The notes beneath the pieces are model-generated. The model was not told the origin of the DNA and did no database searches. It was given only the letters and a program-made list of their open reading frames with translations. Below are positions 1 to 12,782 of a stretch of DNA of 64,000 bases, one piece after another. The stretch lies in NCBI GenBank assembly GCA_030248065.1, contig JASAMV010000274.1, positions 26,829-90,828 of the forward strand, read 5' to 3'. Position numbers and translations under genes: made by a program. Source of the DNA: Rhynchonema sp. JSB1_4. Its lineage: Eukaryota; Nematoda; Chromadorea; Monhysterida; Xyalidae. Position 1 is the first letter of the stretch. Each line of letters begins with the position of its first letter.

Positions 1-2898
1 TCATATTGATCGGTCACCGTACTTGACCACGTAATGTTTCACACAATGACACCGCGAATCAAATTTGCAGTGTATAAAATGCGTCAATGTATGGGTGCGC
101 GCGTGAGCAGCAGTCAATTGGTGCGTTTTAGCCTGTTAGCTGATGTTTCAGGGTCTTCGTTTATTTCGCTGTCGTGAGCACATGTTGACTTGCTCGTGTC
201 CAGTTGAGCTGGTTGATTACTTTACAATCGTTTGAATCCGTTCTATTTTCGAGTTTGCTGAAATGAAAATAATCCTTGTGCGTGTGTAATGTGCTTATGC
301 AAAAATCTGCGCTTGCACCATAGCAACGAGGGGTGACAACAGGAAATACATATGTAGGTATGTATGGTCTGCTCTCGGTAGGTTCGTGTATATAGCTATT
401 CGCGTAAATTAGGGACATAAAATGTACGGAAAAGCAATTCAGTGGGTGGAGACATACACTGAGCAACATCGATAAATAATACAGGAACGTTGCCTGACCA
501 TGAGGTTTTGCAGGCCTCAAAGCACTCGCAAGGTCTGTTGATGCATTGTACATCACAGCGGCTCGAAGGCATGATTCATGCATTAATATTGAACTGAAGT
601 AAAGACATACTTGACAAGCGCAGTGAAAGCTGGCTCAATGATCTTATGTTTGCATTTTCAATCCACAACAAATAATGTTTCGGCTGTCGAAAACGGCTAA
701 CCTAGTGAATCGGCGGCGACCAAAAGCTATGCTCAGTACGCGTTTTGTTTCACGAACACGTAGAATACTCACGCAGCGATAATTATTTGAGCTAAAATGT
801 TGTTATTTCAAAAACAAACGGCAAGGGAAAGGTAAACATACTGGTCATGCTCGTTCGGGACATTTTGAACAATTTCATATACAACGACACCTCACGGTTA
901 TGCCCATTTGTATTCAACAGGTTTCCGGCAAGAAGTTTATGGAAAAAATATATTGTATCAGGAGTCAGAAAACCGCAAGAACATTGTCATGCACCTGTGG
1001 TTGGCGCAAGTTGTGCCTTTGCGCGGTCGCGTGCGAAACGTAACCTTTTGGTTGTTGCTCAGTTTGTGGATAGATAGCGCAATTCAATTGTAAAAAACTG
1101 AAACTGAACTTTGAAAAACAACGCGCGAGTCGTGCCGTGCTTGTCCCGGGCGCAGACAGGCACCAACAAGTGCTGTTACGCTTTCGATTCAAATGCGCGC
1201 GCATAACTTGCACTTGGAAAAAGTTACAGGTCCAATACCGTCACAGTTGCTGTCAGACTTGGGACCTGAAGTGCAACTCCTGGACCCTTTGGTGTTGCAA
1301 CGAAGCACTGTTTATTTTATTCGGCGTTTAGATTGAACGTTTTGTGACAGCGTAGCACTCGATACATCAGCTGCGTAACGCAGCACGGTGTGGCACAGAC
1401 ACCAGCATTGAAGGCAGTTAGCGTTGGTTGGTACAACTTCGTTCATGGATATTTTCTCAAGAATAAATAATTTCAAATAAATCTATTTCTCAACCGCGGC
1501 GTTCAAGTAAAATATGGCTTGTCGTGATCGGAGACGGCCAAATCGCATGAACAAAATCAAAATCAAAACACGAACAACAACGACATAGTCTGAAACGGGT
1601 GAAGTAGAGGATTGGAAAGGGGCGAATCCCGATGGAGTGCAAAGCAAAGCCGTTCGATCACGCTGCAATTGTTGCTCGCCTTTGCCAACAGACGAGAGTT
1701 CGGCTGACGGCTTCCTAGCGCTATCAATCCTCGGCTTACTTGCAAGGCCGACACAGAGGTCCTGGTCGTTGTTGATTACAGAAACGATTTGAGGTTCGCG
1801 GATGTATAAGTTGTGCTGAGGACATGGAACACTTTTTCAAGCATGGAAAGCAACACTATCACTTTGCTATGGCAGTGAAATGGTGCAAATACAGTACATA
1901 CAGCATGGCATAGAGCAGTCTACGTGACTTTATCGAGCGCGCTTTCAAAGACACAATTTGTCTTTGCGCAGTCTGAGAACACAAAAACTATCTGCTACTG
2001 ACAACATGCAAGGTCGGCCGTTGACTACATACATATACTGATAGCCTGCACATAGTGTGGTTATGCATGGGTTAGCGTGCCAGACTGCAATGAACTCAAT
2101 GTGCCATATACTGTCACTGGGGGTACGGTATAGGAGTCATTTGGTTGCTAAAATTACATTTCCACTCACCGCAACCCTTGGCAAACGTGGGGCATCAGCT
2201 GGAAACAGTATGGCACCCAGGCTGGATGCGGCGCCGGACGCTTTTTTCATGTATTTGGAACGCAAGTACTCACACAAGATTGACTGGCAGGGTTTATTGG
2301 GTCTCACTGGTAAAAGGCAAGATGGTCGAACACGGACAACGACTGCATGCCAGACAGACTCTCAATCGAACTTGCGGCATGAAGGACAGTATATTCCGGT
2401 GGGAACAACACAGGCACGAGAACTATACATGTAGGTAGGCGCGGTGTTATTCAAGGCGCCACCACACGCCTGTGGCTTCACTGCATCGGAGACCTGCTGC
2501 TCTTGCGGGCGAAATTTTGGAATTGAAAAAATAAAAACAACGGGCAAAACGCAGAGACGTTTACGTTTCTAAATGGAATGAAAAGCATCACGTGAGTCGA
2601 ACCAGCGGAAAGCGGGACGTTTTGACCTGCGTAACCTTGTACAGAAGTGTAAGCGCGTGGGAAGATTGTATGGTGCTGAACGTGACCACGTATCCGCATG
2701 CATGCTCAGCTTCTAAAGCCAAGTTTTTCGCTTCAATGCACCCATGTAAATGATATGAAGCACACGTGCTCATGCACCAACTGTCATCCGGGTAGCTTAT
2801 TTCAGGTTCAGGATCAACAGGAATCGATATCATATAAAAGCGCAGTCTGTTCGGAACCAGGAATATTTTTTCAGGATGGCCCAGAAAAGGACATTATA

Positions 2899-3081
2899 CG
2901 TATACTCTGGCAATTCTTTAAGGAGAAACTTTTCAACCGCGCTGCCTGATCCGCAAAGCGCATTATGCGTGCACTGGCTACAGAAGTCACGTGACCGCTA
3001 TAGCCAGTGCACGCATCATGTGCTTTACGGATCAGGCAACGCGTTTGAAATGTTTCTCCCAAAAGAATTGTCAGAGTATAC
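2899..3081. repeat. Long inverted repeat (hairpin element)
   Basis: Two arms of about 80 bases, 2899-2981 and 2999-3081, are near-perfect reverse complements around a short spacer. The outer ends read gtatactctg and cagagtatac. The structure is that of a small non-autonomous (MITE-like) element. No convincing target duplication was found, so the class is open. Confidence 0.7.
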
Positions 3082-4690
3082 ATACAGCTGTTTAGTCGGA
3101 CCGGCAGCTAAAATGAAAGTGGGAAACAAAGAGCAATGATAGCTTGGTATACTTATGCGAAAAGACATTGGTCGAAGATTCATCAAATTCATGAGGTGCA
3201 AGATCTTTGGATTCAAGTATTTCTTGGGCCCTCGAATTGCTATCATTTACCAGTAGTGGGGACTTTCCAGGTGCACTAGCTGACTACGCCCGAAATGGCG
3301 ACAATCGATATGAATACGTACCTCAATGACAACAACTGTTTATTCGAGTGCTTCAGTTGGCATGAATCACAATCATGAACGCTTTGTGCGAAGGCAACGA
3401 TGATCCATAATAACACAACGGAGACAGATGTGCCCACACAAAGGGCACGAGTTTTTCTGCAAATTAGTGCGCAACAGAGCAGATGGGCTACTGCCAAATT
3501 AGTCGTCCACAGACACTACCGTCCACCGTGTTTGCGCGGTATACAGTAATCCGAGCTAGCTGATGTTTCACTGGGGTTGTTGTTTTCGAGCGTACAGTTC
3601 AGGTAGAAATGGAAGTTCTTGCTGGGTAACAAATATGTATGTACATATACATTTGGGCACGGTGCAGGCAAACAGGCAGTGGTTAAAAACGAGCTTTGGT
3701 TTTAGCCAGATCCCTAACATTTGCGCAGGGAAGTATGTACAATGCAGCGTGAAAAATTTGATAGCTAAATGTGCAAAAATAAAATGGCCAGAAGTTTGGC
3801 GGGTACGCGTGTGGCAAAAAAACAAAAGTTCACCGAAGCGTGAAATGACAGCCGACATCGTCGGAGTTGAAAGCAAGAAGGTTGAAAGCCACAGAGCGTG
3901 CCATTGTCGCAAACAGCAGCTGCTGCTCTGATTTGAAGATGGACTGATCTCAGACCAGTGCAAAGTTTAAAGACACTTCTCAAGAAAAATCGTGTATTGT
4001 GCTTCATGAGCCATTGCCAAAATCCGAGGGACGTTCGTTGTCAAGCTTCATTTTAATGCTTTCTGCTGCATTATGCCACCTTTCTGGCCATGAATAAAAT
4101 GTGCCATGGAGCGATACCAAAACAACATGCGCGATGGCAGCGAAAATACGAGTACAGCAGCAGCAGTCTGTGACTGCGGGAGGTGAGCAGCCCATCAACA
4201 AGACGTTAGGAGCAGAGCCAAAAGTGCACGCGGTTTTTGTGTCGGCAGCGGCACACGAGATGCACGACGGTTGTGAGCGGCCATAAAAATCTGGTGAGCG
4301 CCGCCACACGCGCTGACAGCGTAAAATGGCGGGTGTGCTTTGCTGAGATTAGCAAAAAACGACTGCTTCTCATGTGTGGGCCGCTGGCTGTTTAACGCTG
4401 TGTTTGTATGGGAACTAAGGGACCGAATCATCTGAGTGCTCATCGTCAACCAATGCAAATCACTGAAGCAATTAAAATGATACCAGATGCATTGTCTCTG
4501 GGGGAGTATAGCAGGGTGGAAAAATAAAAAAAATAACAGAAAATCTTGCGTTTGTGAACGCAAAAGGCAGTCGCAGTTGTACAGCCTGATACCGAGCGGG
4601 CGGCATAGTCGGTTGTGAGACATCGTCGCTCTTTGTCACACGGTCGCGCGTTGTGTGAATTACAACATATACAGCTGTTAGGGAAGCTGG

Positions 4691-4768
4691 AAGCCTAGCC
4701 GAAGCGTAGGCCTAAGCCTAAGCCTAGGCCCAATCATAAGCCTAAGCCTAAGCCTTAGCCTAAACCCA
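4691..4768. repeat. Degenerate TTAGGC-like hexamer tract
   Basis: Imperfect repeats of CCTAAG (TTAGGC on the opposite strand) run through this stretch, with variants such as CCTAGG and CATAAG. TTAGGC is the telomere unit of many nematodes, so this may be an interstitial telomere-like relic. It is short and decayed, so chance amplification of a hexamer is also possible. Confidence 0.5.
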
Positions 4769-7505
4769 AGCTGAAAATACGCGCGACCAAGTCAAAACGC
4801 GCGACGATGTCCCCGGACCGGCATAGTCTCGTCGGCTAATCGATCAGAGCGTTAGTTCAAGTCCATATGCACTACAAAACGGGAGCAAAACAAAATTTAG
4901 CCAGTGTGAGTGTACACATAGGTACACGCGCGTGCTCGATAAACTTTGAAAGTGTTTGTTATTGTTTTGGTGCCACGAGCTGGCAGGCGCACACTCTACA
5001 AATACAACGTCAATGCCACACTTACCGCCAGTTGGTGCTCTGAGCTGGGAGAGAAAAATAATCGTTCACTCGCACACTATTCAATGCCAGACACGATATT
5101 GACAGGGCGAGTGAAAAGTAATAAACACTTTAGATGAATGTACACGGTCTCGGGGATAATTCCGCATACGGCGTGATGTGAGACAACACGAAATGATGGC
5201 CGGAACAAATGTTTGGCTTGCACGCTCGCCTTGGCGAAAACAACAGACGATCTGCTAAGATGCAGAAGCAAGCAAACGCTGCAGCAATGATAAATGCCGA
5301 GCCCAACTTTGATCGCACATAAACTTGCGAGGCAAAAAGTTACACGATAGTCTTTGGAATTGCCAAAAACCGAAACACAGCTGGAGGCTTCTCGGAATCC
5401 AGGCACGATCAAGTGAAAATGCATCGGTCATCTTTCGTTGTGGCAATTGCGTTTCAATGCCAAAGACTGCAGGATTTCAATTTGCGTCTGAATCTCTAGC
5501 AGCTGCTGCAGTGCAATGGCGCAAACACAATGCAAATTTGTGCGCGCGTGTGCCATAATCGTGTGATGAAGGGAAGACACACACATTCGCGTTTGATAAT
5601 GAGCTCCGCACTCTCACACTCATGCGCTTTCTTTCTTCTTTCTTCTACATTTGCACAACTCTTTTGCCATTTTTACGCACAGTGCGCGATTGTTCAGGTT
5701 CTTGAATCCTCCATTACATGAACTTGATCTGGCAAATCGCGTCCATGCACACTAGAAGTATAGTGCACACAGTCAGGCGGGCAGCGCCAAATTTGGTTGG
5801 TAATCATGGGCTGCACAATGAGAGAAGAATAGTGGCGCACGTGATGTATTTTTGGAAACTAGCGTGTTGGGAAAGTCAGATCTATGCGTATTAAGGTGTT
5901 CACTGTTTTTAATTCAAATAACCTGGGATTCATTCAGACCGACATGTACAGGGTACGAAAGCCAAACAACAAGGCTAATAATGCCCAAATCTGAGCTACA
6001 GCATCAGTGAAACGAATCTGAGCCTTCTGCTCCACCGAACTTGAAATCACAACAAATGTCGTACTCTGCATTAGTACATGTACCATGTAGGTACATCGCG
6101 CGTGCAAATTATCAATTTTATGCAGCACAAATCAGACCAAAATTTTACGCTTTGTCGTGCTAACATGGGACGACAGCAGGTTTTGGGTGTACAACTTGGT
6201 GAAACATTAGCAGGCATAGGTGCGAAGCAAACATGTATGCACACCCATTATGTCCATATTCATGAGCGTTATTTTTGGCGCACATGACAGCCCAAACCCA
6301 ACACAATATACTATTTTACACTTAGTGCATACGTAGTGATGCCAGGTCGGACTAGACTTGTAGTAGCAGCAGCAACGAAACGCATTCAGCAGCAATAGGT
6401 GATGCATTGTGCATGTCCGTGTGTGTTGGTGGGGTCGAGAGAGGTGTTGTGTGCGGCAAAACCCCAACCGCAGACAGACGGCTGAGAGAGCCGAGCAGAG
6501 TGACAAGCATTATAATATGCATTTAGGTATCGAAAATTCTCAACAACAACGTACGTATGTATGTGGTACCTACATGTATACGTATATGTGTACGTGAGTG
6601 CGTACATGTAGAAACACAATTCAATAAAATATAACGCTGCACTCTGCGAGCGCCGGCTGCTCTGCTATTGCTAGCGCACAGACACGGGCAATGCACGTCT
6701 GTGTGTTCATGTCGCTCGCTATATTGATTGGTGCGGTGCATTGCACGTGCACTGACACCAGATATAGTACGTTCGTTGGTACTGAAACCGAGTCAGCTGA
6801 CTTGCCTCGGTATTGAGTCAGACAGTGGGTTTATGGGTTGCTGCTTGCTTTTCCCCAGACACCGAACGCGGCCACAAACCCTTTATACAATGTACGTGCC
6901 GATTGCAGTAGTTGCTATTAGCTGCCTGCCAGCGGAGTGGTCTTGTTGTTGTTGAACCAGAATATTTTTGAAATGGAAAAAATAACATGTCTGTGCAGTC
7001 GTGATAAATGGGAAGGAAACTTTCGAAAACAACATTATTTTGTCGGACGCCCGGCAGGTTGCCCGAGCTGGCACACAAGCACGGACTTGGGACGCGTATA
7101 TATTGATTCTGCTGCGAGCACGGGAGCGTGCGAACTAGATGCTGGTGCAGCCTGATACGGGATGCCAGTCGTTAGGCAGCAGGCCGCGCATGCGTAGCCG
7201 TTTATATTCACGCGTTCCTGTTACGCAGCACACTGGATCCAATATATTTTGGAACAGGAACTGTCGGAGCGGGATCTATGGGATTGGCTCTAACGCACCC
7301 AGAGTCAAGCTGCCTTACCGCATGTGCACATTATAAACAGCAGGCAGCTGCGCGGCTTGTGATCTGGATATTTTGCCAAAAGAACGCACGAGGATGCTGT
7401 GCGCATGACACGAGGACTTTGCACGTCAATGCAAATCTGCACACCTATTTTTAGGTTCCAAATTGGCCGGCTAGATAAGGTGCTCCGAGCGAAACATTGT
7501 TTGTT

Positions 7506-7800
7506 TTAGGGCTCCACCAGATAGACCCGAAACCCGAAACATAAATTTTTTCTATGTCCATGTTTCGGGTTTCGGGTTTTGAAAAAAACCCGAAACCCGA
7601 AACACGAAGCATGATAATCGCAAATGTTTCGACTGACTGTACAAATTGTGCACGTCAGCTACAAGTGGCAAGGCCAAAACATTTTCGATTATCATGCTTT
7701 GTGTTTCGGGTTTCGGGTTTTTTTCAGAACCCGAAACCCGAAACATGGACATAGAAAAAATTTATGTTTCGGGTTTCGGGTCTATCTGGTGGAGCCCTTA
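7506..7800. mobile_element. Harbinger/Tourist-type MITE with TTA target duplication
   Basis: The element body is 7509-7797. Its ends read GGGCTCCACCAGATAGACCC and the reverse complement, and the arms of over 100 bases are built from runs of ACCCGAAACCCGAAAC. A TTA triplet lies directly outside both ends (7506-7508 and 7798-7800). A 3-bp TTA/TAA duplication with a GGG-starting terminal repeat is the hallmark of PIF/Harbinger elements. It has no coding capacity, so it is non-autonomous. Confidence 0.8.
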
Positions 7801-9490
7801 TACTGAATTTATCGGGTGGCGCACACGAACAGGCAAAAATAACGACCAGGGCTCCCACAGAAAAGGGGGGTTGGGATTACAAAAGAACCCAGGATACGTA
7901 GTAAACAATACTCTCTCAAACATACCATGACCGTGACAAAGTAGAGAAGGTAGACCATACAACAGATCGAAGAAAGCTGTATACGGTATGTTGAAACTTG
8001 CGTTGGCCAAAAAATTGGAGGTGCTTGTTTACAAAGTCAAACAAAATTTACACTTCCTTGCGACTGGAGTGGGTGATAAGCTAAATGGTGTTATCAACAA
8101 ATTCGGTAACAGACATGCCGTAAGCCAGGTGCAACGAAAGTGGCAGTGATGTTTGTTATATGCAGGCACGGTTCGTCATGGATATATGCAGAATGAACAT
8201 AAATTTGCTGGTTTCAGCGCATATTACACTTACTTCACCGAATTTGCTTCATAACAGAAAGAAATAATAACAGCAGCACCACGCAATGATCCCGTGACAA
8301 TCAAACGTTAAAGACACAGTCTGGTGCTAAATTTAGGCATACACTGCATTTTTATTGTGACTGGTTCAAAAAGTCGCAAGTCAAAAACTTTGTTGGTGAA
8401 AAAATATAAAAAATATGGAGGAAACCAAACCAATTGTATTTTTCACAAAAACACAAGGTGCGGCCCAAAAAAAACAAAATGTAAATTTCAACGCGGGGCT
8501 CTGGCAAATGTGGAGCCTTCCTTATCATATACAAATATACCTAAAACTGCAAAAAATATAAAACAAAGGCGGTCAGAAACAGATGTTGCCAAAAATAGGC
8601 GTAAACGCGTATAAATGGGCCAACACCATAAAATGTAAAATTTTACGTGAAACGATTGCTTTTGGCGCCAAACAACAACAGCACGAAAAAGTATCATGCG
8701 GTTACTCGGGGTGGATGACATAGTTTTTTTGGTCGTCGTTGGCACAACACAATTGCGGAAAGGTTACGTTATGCGTGCGAACAAAAACATTGGAAACATG
8801 CGCAACATATGGTAAACAGGCAATTTAAAAGAGCGCATGCGGACCACACGCGCGGGGAAGGTTCGTGACGGCAGGTCATGCCAAGTCACGTGAGTTTGAC
8901 CAACAAAGGATGGTTTTTTAGTCATTTAAACCGAGTAACAGAAGTTTGAAACGCATTTATTTTCAGTCAATGGACTAGAAAGAACAACTTTACCTATACT
9001 ATAGTTACTGCGCTGTCGGGGCTTTCCTCATGATGACTACTTTTATTCAGATTGCATAACTTTCTTGCTATATTTCCAAACTTGGTCATGCGCGCATAAA
9101 CAACAAAAACTTTCCTGGCATCGGGCCATCATCTCCACATGTGGCAAAAGTTTGTTTTGGGAAATGTGTGTAGTCATGTACGTACATATAAAGATGTCTC
9201 GGATTTGTGTTGTAAAAATGTGTTTTTTGTTCGCACGGTTTTTTTCCCGTGGGGATAACGGTACATCAGATGTCATAATCCGGACAACATAACGCGCAAC
9301 CGACAGAGAGACGTAAGGTGTGTGCATGACAATGTGACTGAACTGCGATTGGAACATCGAAAGTCGTAGTTGAGTGCGATTTTGTCCTTCACGTGTGCCT
9401 TTTATAGCGATGTGTACCATACCACTCACCTATATTATATGTACTACATTATAGGTACAAGGCACCACACAGACAAGCACGGTTCACGGC

Positions 9491-9658
9491 TAATATTGCA
9501 GTGGTCAACTCAAGTAGTCATATCACTTCGTCAACTCACAGCAGCTCAGCATGAGCGCACGAGAAATAACACATGACATTCTGGGTGAGTTGACTCACGA
9601 CTACACAAAGTGAGTTGAGGAAGTGATTTGACCACTTGAGTTGACTATTGTAATACAA
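9491..9658. mobile_element. Small inverted-repeat element, possibly hAT-like
   Basis: The left arm (from 9499, CAGTGGTCAACTCAAGT...) and the right arm (ending 9650) are reverse complements over about 40 bases. Flanking octamers taatattg and taatacaa match at 5 of 8 positions, compatible with a decayed 8-bp duplication. The CAGTGG start also fits hAT ends. There is no coding content. Confidence 0.5.
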
Positions 9659-10183
9659 GCTACAGTGCACTACCATTCCTTCATGCGTTATGTCAATTCA
9701 AGTTTCAAGATATTAAATCGAATTTGGAACTGCGGTTCCCTTAGGTTCTTGGATATTAGGTGGCAGTACCAATACCTAAGCTTGCGCTTATTGTGCCGAA
9801 GTGCTACAACTGGTGCCAAAGCGATCACTAATGACGGTATACTGCATATTGTACCCACATACTATAAGTTGCGTTTGACAGAGAAAATTACAAATAATGA
9901 TACAAAGGTGGGTTGTTCAAGCATGCACATGGGATGGAGCCAATTTACCTCAGGGAATGGAGCTTATGTATGTAGGTATAGGTGTGCATGAACACTAACA
10001 AGGAAGTAAAGTAAAGTAAAGTGAACATGTGGGAAAATAGTTCAGTTTGCAACTCAAACCACAAATTGGTTACTCGCAGAGGGCAGGGCAACGAATATTC
10101 AACGCTGCTGCCCAGAGCGTTACTTGAGAACTTTTAGAACCACTGTAGTTGGCTTGATCAAGTTTTTATCACAGGAGTACTGG

Positions 10184-10483
10184 ACAGGGTAACCCAACAA
10201 TAATTAAGGAAACCTTCTGTGATTAGGCTGGATCTCGGCTTCGGTCTCAAGCAGAGGCCGTTATGCACGTCGTTCGAAATCTTTGTTTATCTAGTTTTAA
10301 GAATAAAAATTTGGCTGCCCAAAGTGCTTTGACGGATGAGCTGCACCTCGAAGTGCGTTAAACTGTTGGTTGCATGCGTATGATTTTAATCTTGCGTATG
10401 TCATCCGTCAAAGTGACTTATGAACAGAACTCGAACGCAAAATGCAAGGCAGAAAAGGCTTCCTTAACTGTTGGGTAACCCTG
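10184..10483. repeat. Inverted-repeat element
   Basis: The outer arms (about 10184-10220 and 10449-10483) pair with a few mismatches, both carrying GGGTAACCCAAC-like sequence. Inner arms around 10325 (ctttgacggatga) and 10400 (catccgtcaaag) pair as well. This is a decayed MITE-like hairpin with no target duplication resolved. Confidence 0.55.
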
Positions 10484-12782
10484 GATAACTGTATTATGTA
10501 ACCGGTGTATATACATTGTATACCGTATACGCATGTAGAGGTGGTACAAAGCACAAATGTCACCGTAGCGGAGTTTTCTCATCGGCATGGAGAAAATTCG
10601 AAAGTAAAAGAATTTCTCACTACAAGAACATGATGTACCGAAATACGAATCGCCAGTACTATTTGCATTTGTGGTACTTGAATGCGACAACAAATGCACA
10701 AAGAATCGCAATGTCATATTCTATGGAACTATTACTGAATAAATCAGGCTTTTTAGCGTTCACTCGCTAATGGTTGCCAGCAACGCGGCTGTGAATAAAT
10801 TTTTTTTCAAATGACACTGAATACAAAGGCATAAAGTGAAAAGAAAGTACCGAAATATATACATACAGTAGGTGGTATGTATGTTTACCTGTAATATGTA
10901 AATGTGTTCTGTGCATCTGCACCACCAAAATGTGAGCAGTTCGCAATTTGACAGCAATAAGGAGGTTTTTTCTGAAGAAAAGCACAAAAAATACATCAGA
11001 ACCAGGACAACTGATGTACTGTAAATGTATGGATACGGGCAATGCGAATATACGTGCTGTGGTGTGGTATCTACGTACATTGCTGATGTTTCACTGGTGT
11101 CGAAGAATTCATGTCCTTCGTTTGTCATAATGAGGCTACAACTATATACTGTACGTTTGTGATCTGTGCAGAACAAACCAACTCGGTCGTCGGCCGCATA
11201 CGTATAGTTCACCAGTTTAAATTCACCAAAAATATGCTTGCGCGCACGCTTCACTGTGCGATCTATTCGAAATTTCAAACCACCCGCCAAAACATCCAAA
11301 TTTCTTGAAAAGCATAGACGGGCAGATGTTGCACAGCGGGCGGGCGAAACATCAACAGGCACAAAGGAGCGGCTTTGATCTTGCATTCCGGCTCAGGTTA
11401 CTGGAAACAAAGGGGACCCGTCATGCAACGAAATGCGACATGCGAATATTTGAGATTGACAGCGTGTGAGGATGGTGGTGGGCGTGAATTCTCATGAGGC
11501 TCAGGTATGAATCCGGTCGCACATGAGCTTTACAGATCTATACATAATCAGAAAACGCAATAAAAGTACAATATCACGCGGAGAAATTTGGTTTTCATGT
11601 GGCATCGTCAACGTCCCCACACGCGTGTAGTGCAGCTGAGCCCAGATTTTGATATTTTTATGAATGAAATGCGCGCTCAGGTTCACACAAACAAGCAATT
11701 CATGCAATGAATTTAGATATTATATTTTCTTGTTATACATGACTACCCTGATAGTGAAATAAACATTGAACTACAGGAAAGAAGTATCAAGCATACTTAA
11801 TCAATTCGTCACTCCATATTTGACAATGATGGCATGGTGCACATTGAGTTTCTTCCGATGGCACAACAGATTAGCAAATGTCGACCTCACTCGCTGAATC
11901 CTGATCACAAAATCGAACAACTGCAAATTTGGCAAGCATTGTTGGCTGACAGTGTCCTGTTGTCAGTGTTATCCATGCTCGCACGAAGCTTAAAATTGTG
12001 GCTTGCTGCAGGAGTGGCGTGCTGCTGATGGGCTACGATAGATTTTTCGTGCCCTTTGACGCATGAGGACAGGTGCACCGAACACACAATGTGCACACGC
12101 ACATGTGCCAACAAGTGACAGGGCGTTCAGGGTCATATGCAGCTGGTTACACACCACCTTGTTGTGTCTTATATGGTTAAAAATTAAATATTATGAAAAC
12201 GAAACGTCTGCATGTGAGAGAGAGCGAGTGATTGTTTTGTTGCGTCTGAATCAGGGGACGACTGCTTTTGTTTCGCGTGGATTGCACAGTGCAACCTTTC
12301 AAATCAGGCAGCATGAAGAGTGGAAACTGTGGTTGGAAACAGCAGCGCTGCCTGTGCGCATGTGAAGAGAACCAACAATAAGGTATACACGTAACGTGGT
12401 ACATACCTAACCAATACAAAATACCCTGCCTATCGACGGTATGCTACTGATAAAACGTGAAACTAAAACACAAACCAGAGTGATGCAATAAAACTAGCGC
12501 GAAAACAGGCACATTGTGACTGTTTACCAGTCAGCATACAACGACAAATTGTAATAAACAATCGTGAGGTTACCAGTTTTACTTTTTGGTGTATTTACAT
12601 GCCTATGTGTATGTGCGCGGTGCACCACATCACATACGGAGTAAGCAGGTCAAGTCAAACACGTCACTTGCATGGCACACTGGTAACGAAATGGCGGACA
12701 CGGCAGTATGTTCAACAACTACAACGATTGCGACTAACAAGGTGAGATTGATGTTTCATAAATCCATTATTTCACACCCTCG

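Larger units (their letters stand above)
1..7505. other. No gene recognised (intergenic)
   Basis: No stretch here reads as a recognisable protein, and no set of short frames could be joined by good splice sites. Open frames on both strands stay below about 145 codons, overlap each other and are rich in Cys, His and Tyr, as expected of chance frames. The sequence holds a hairpin element (2899-3081), a TTAGGC-like tract (4691-4768) and short tracts of the gtatgtacatac type (about 6540-6600). Exons of a poorly conserved gene could be missed. Confidence 0.6.
7801..12782. other. No gene recognised (intergenic)
   Basis: Apart from the elements at 9491-9658 and 10184-10483 and two copies of the TGATGTTTCA motif (11094, 12749), nothing could be assigned. 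The longest open frame (minus, 10760-11386, 208 codons) has a low-complexity composition rich in Cys, Ser, Leu and Tyr and resembles no family I know. The last few hundred bases precede the formamidase start codon and should hold its promoter and 5' UTR; no TATA box stands out. Confidence 0.55.

Noticed and set aside
10760..11386. 208-codon minus-strand open frame
   Set aside because: No recognised motif and a low-complexity, Cys/Tyr/Leu-rich composition; no flanking exons could be added. A fast-evolving gene is not excluded.
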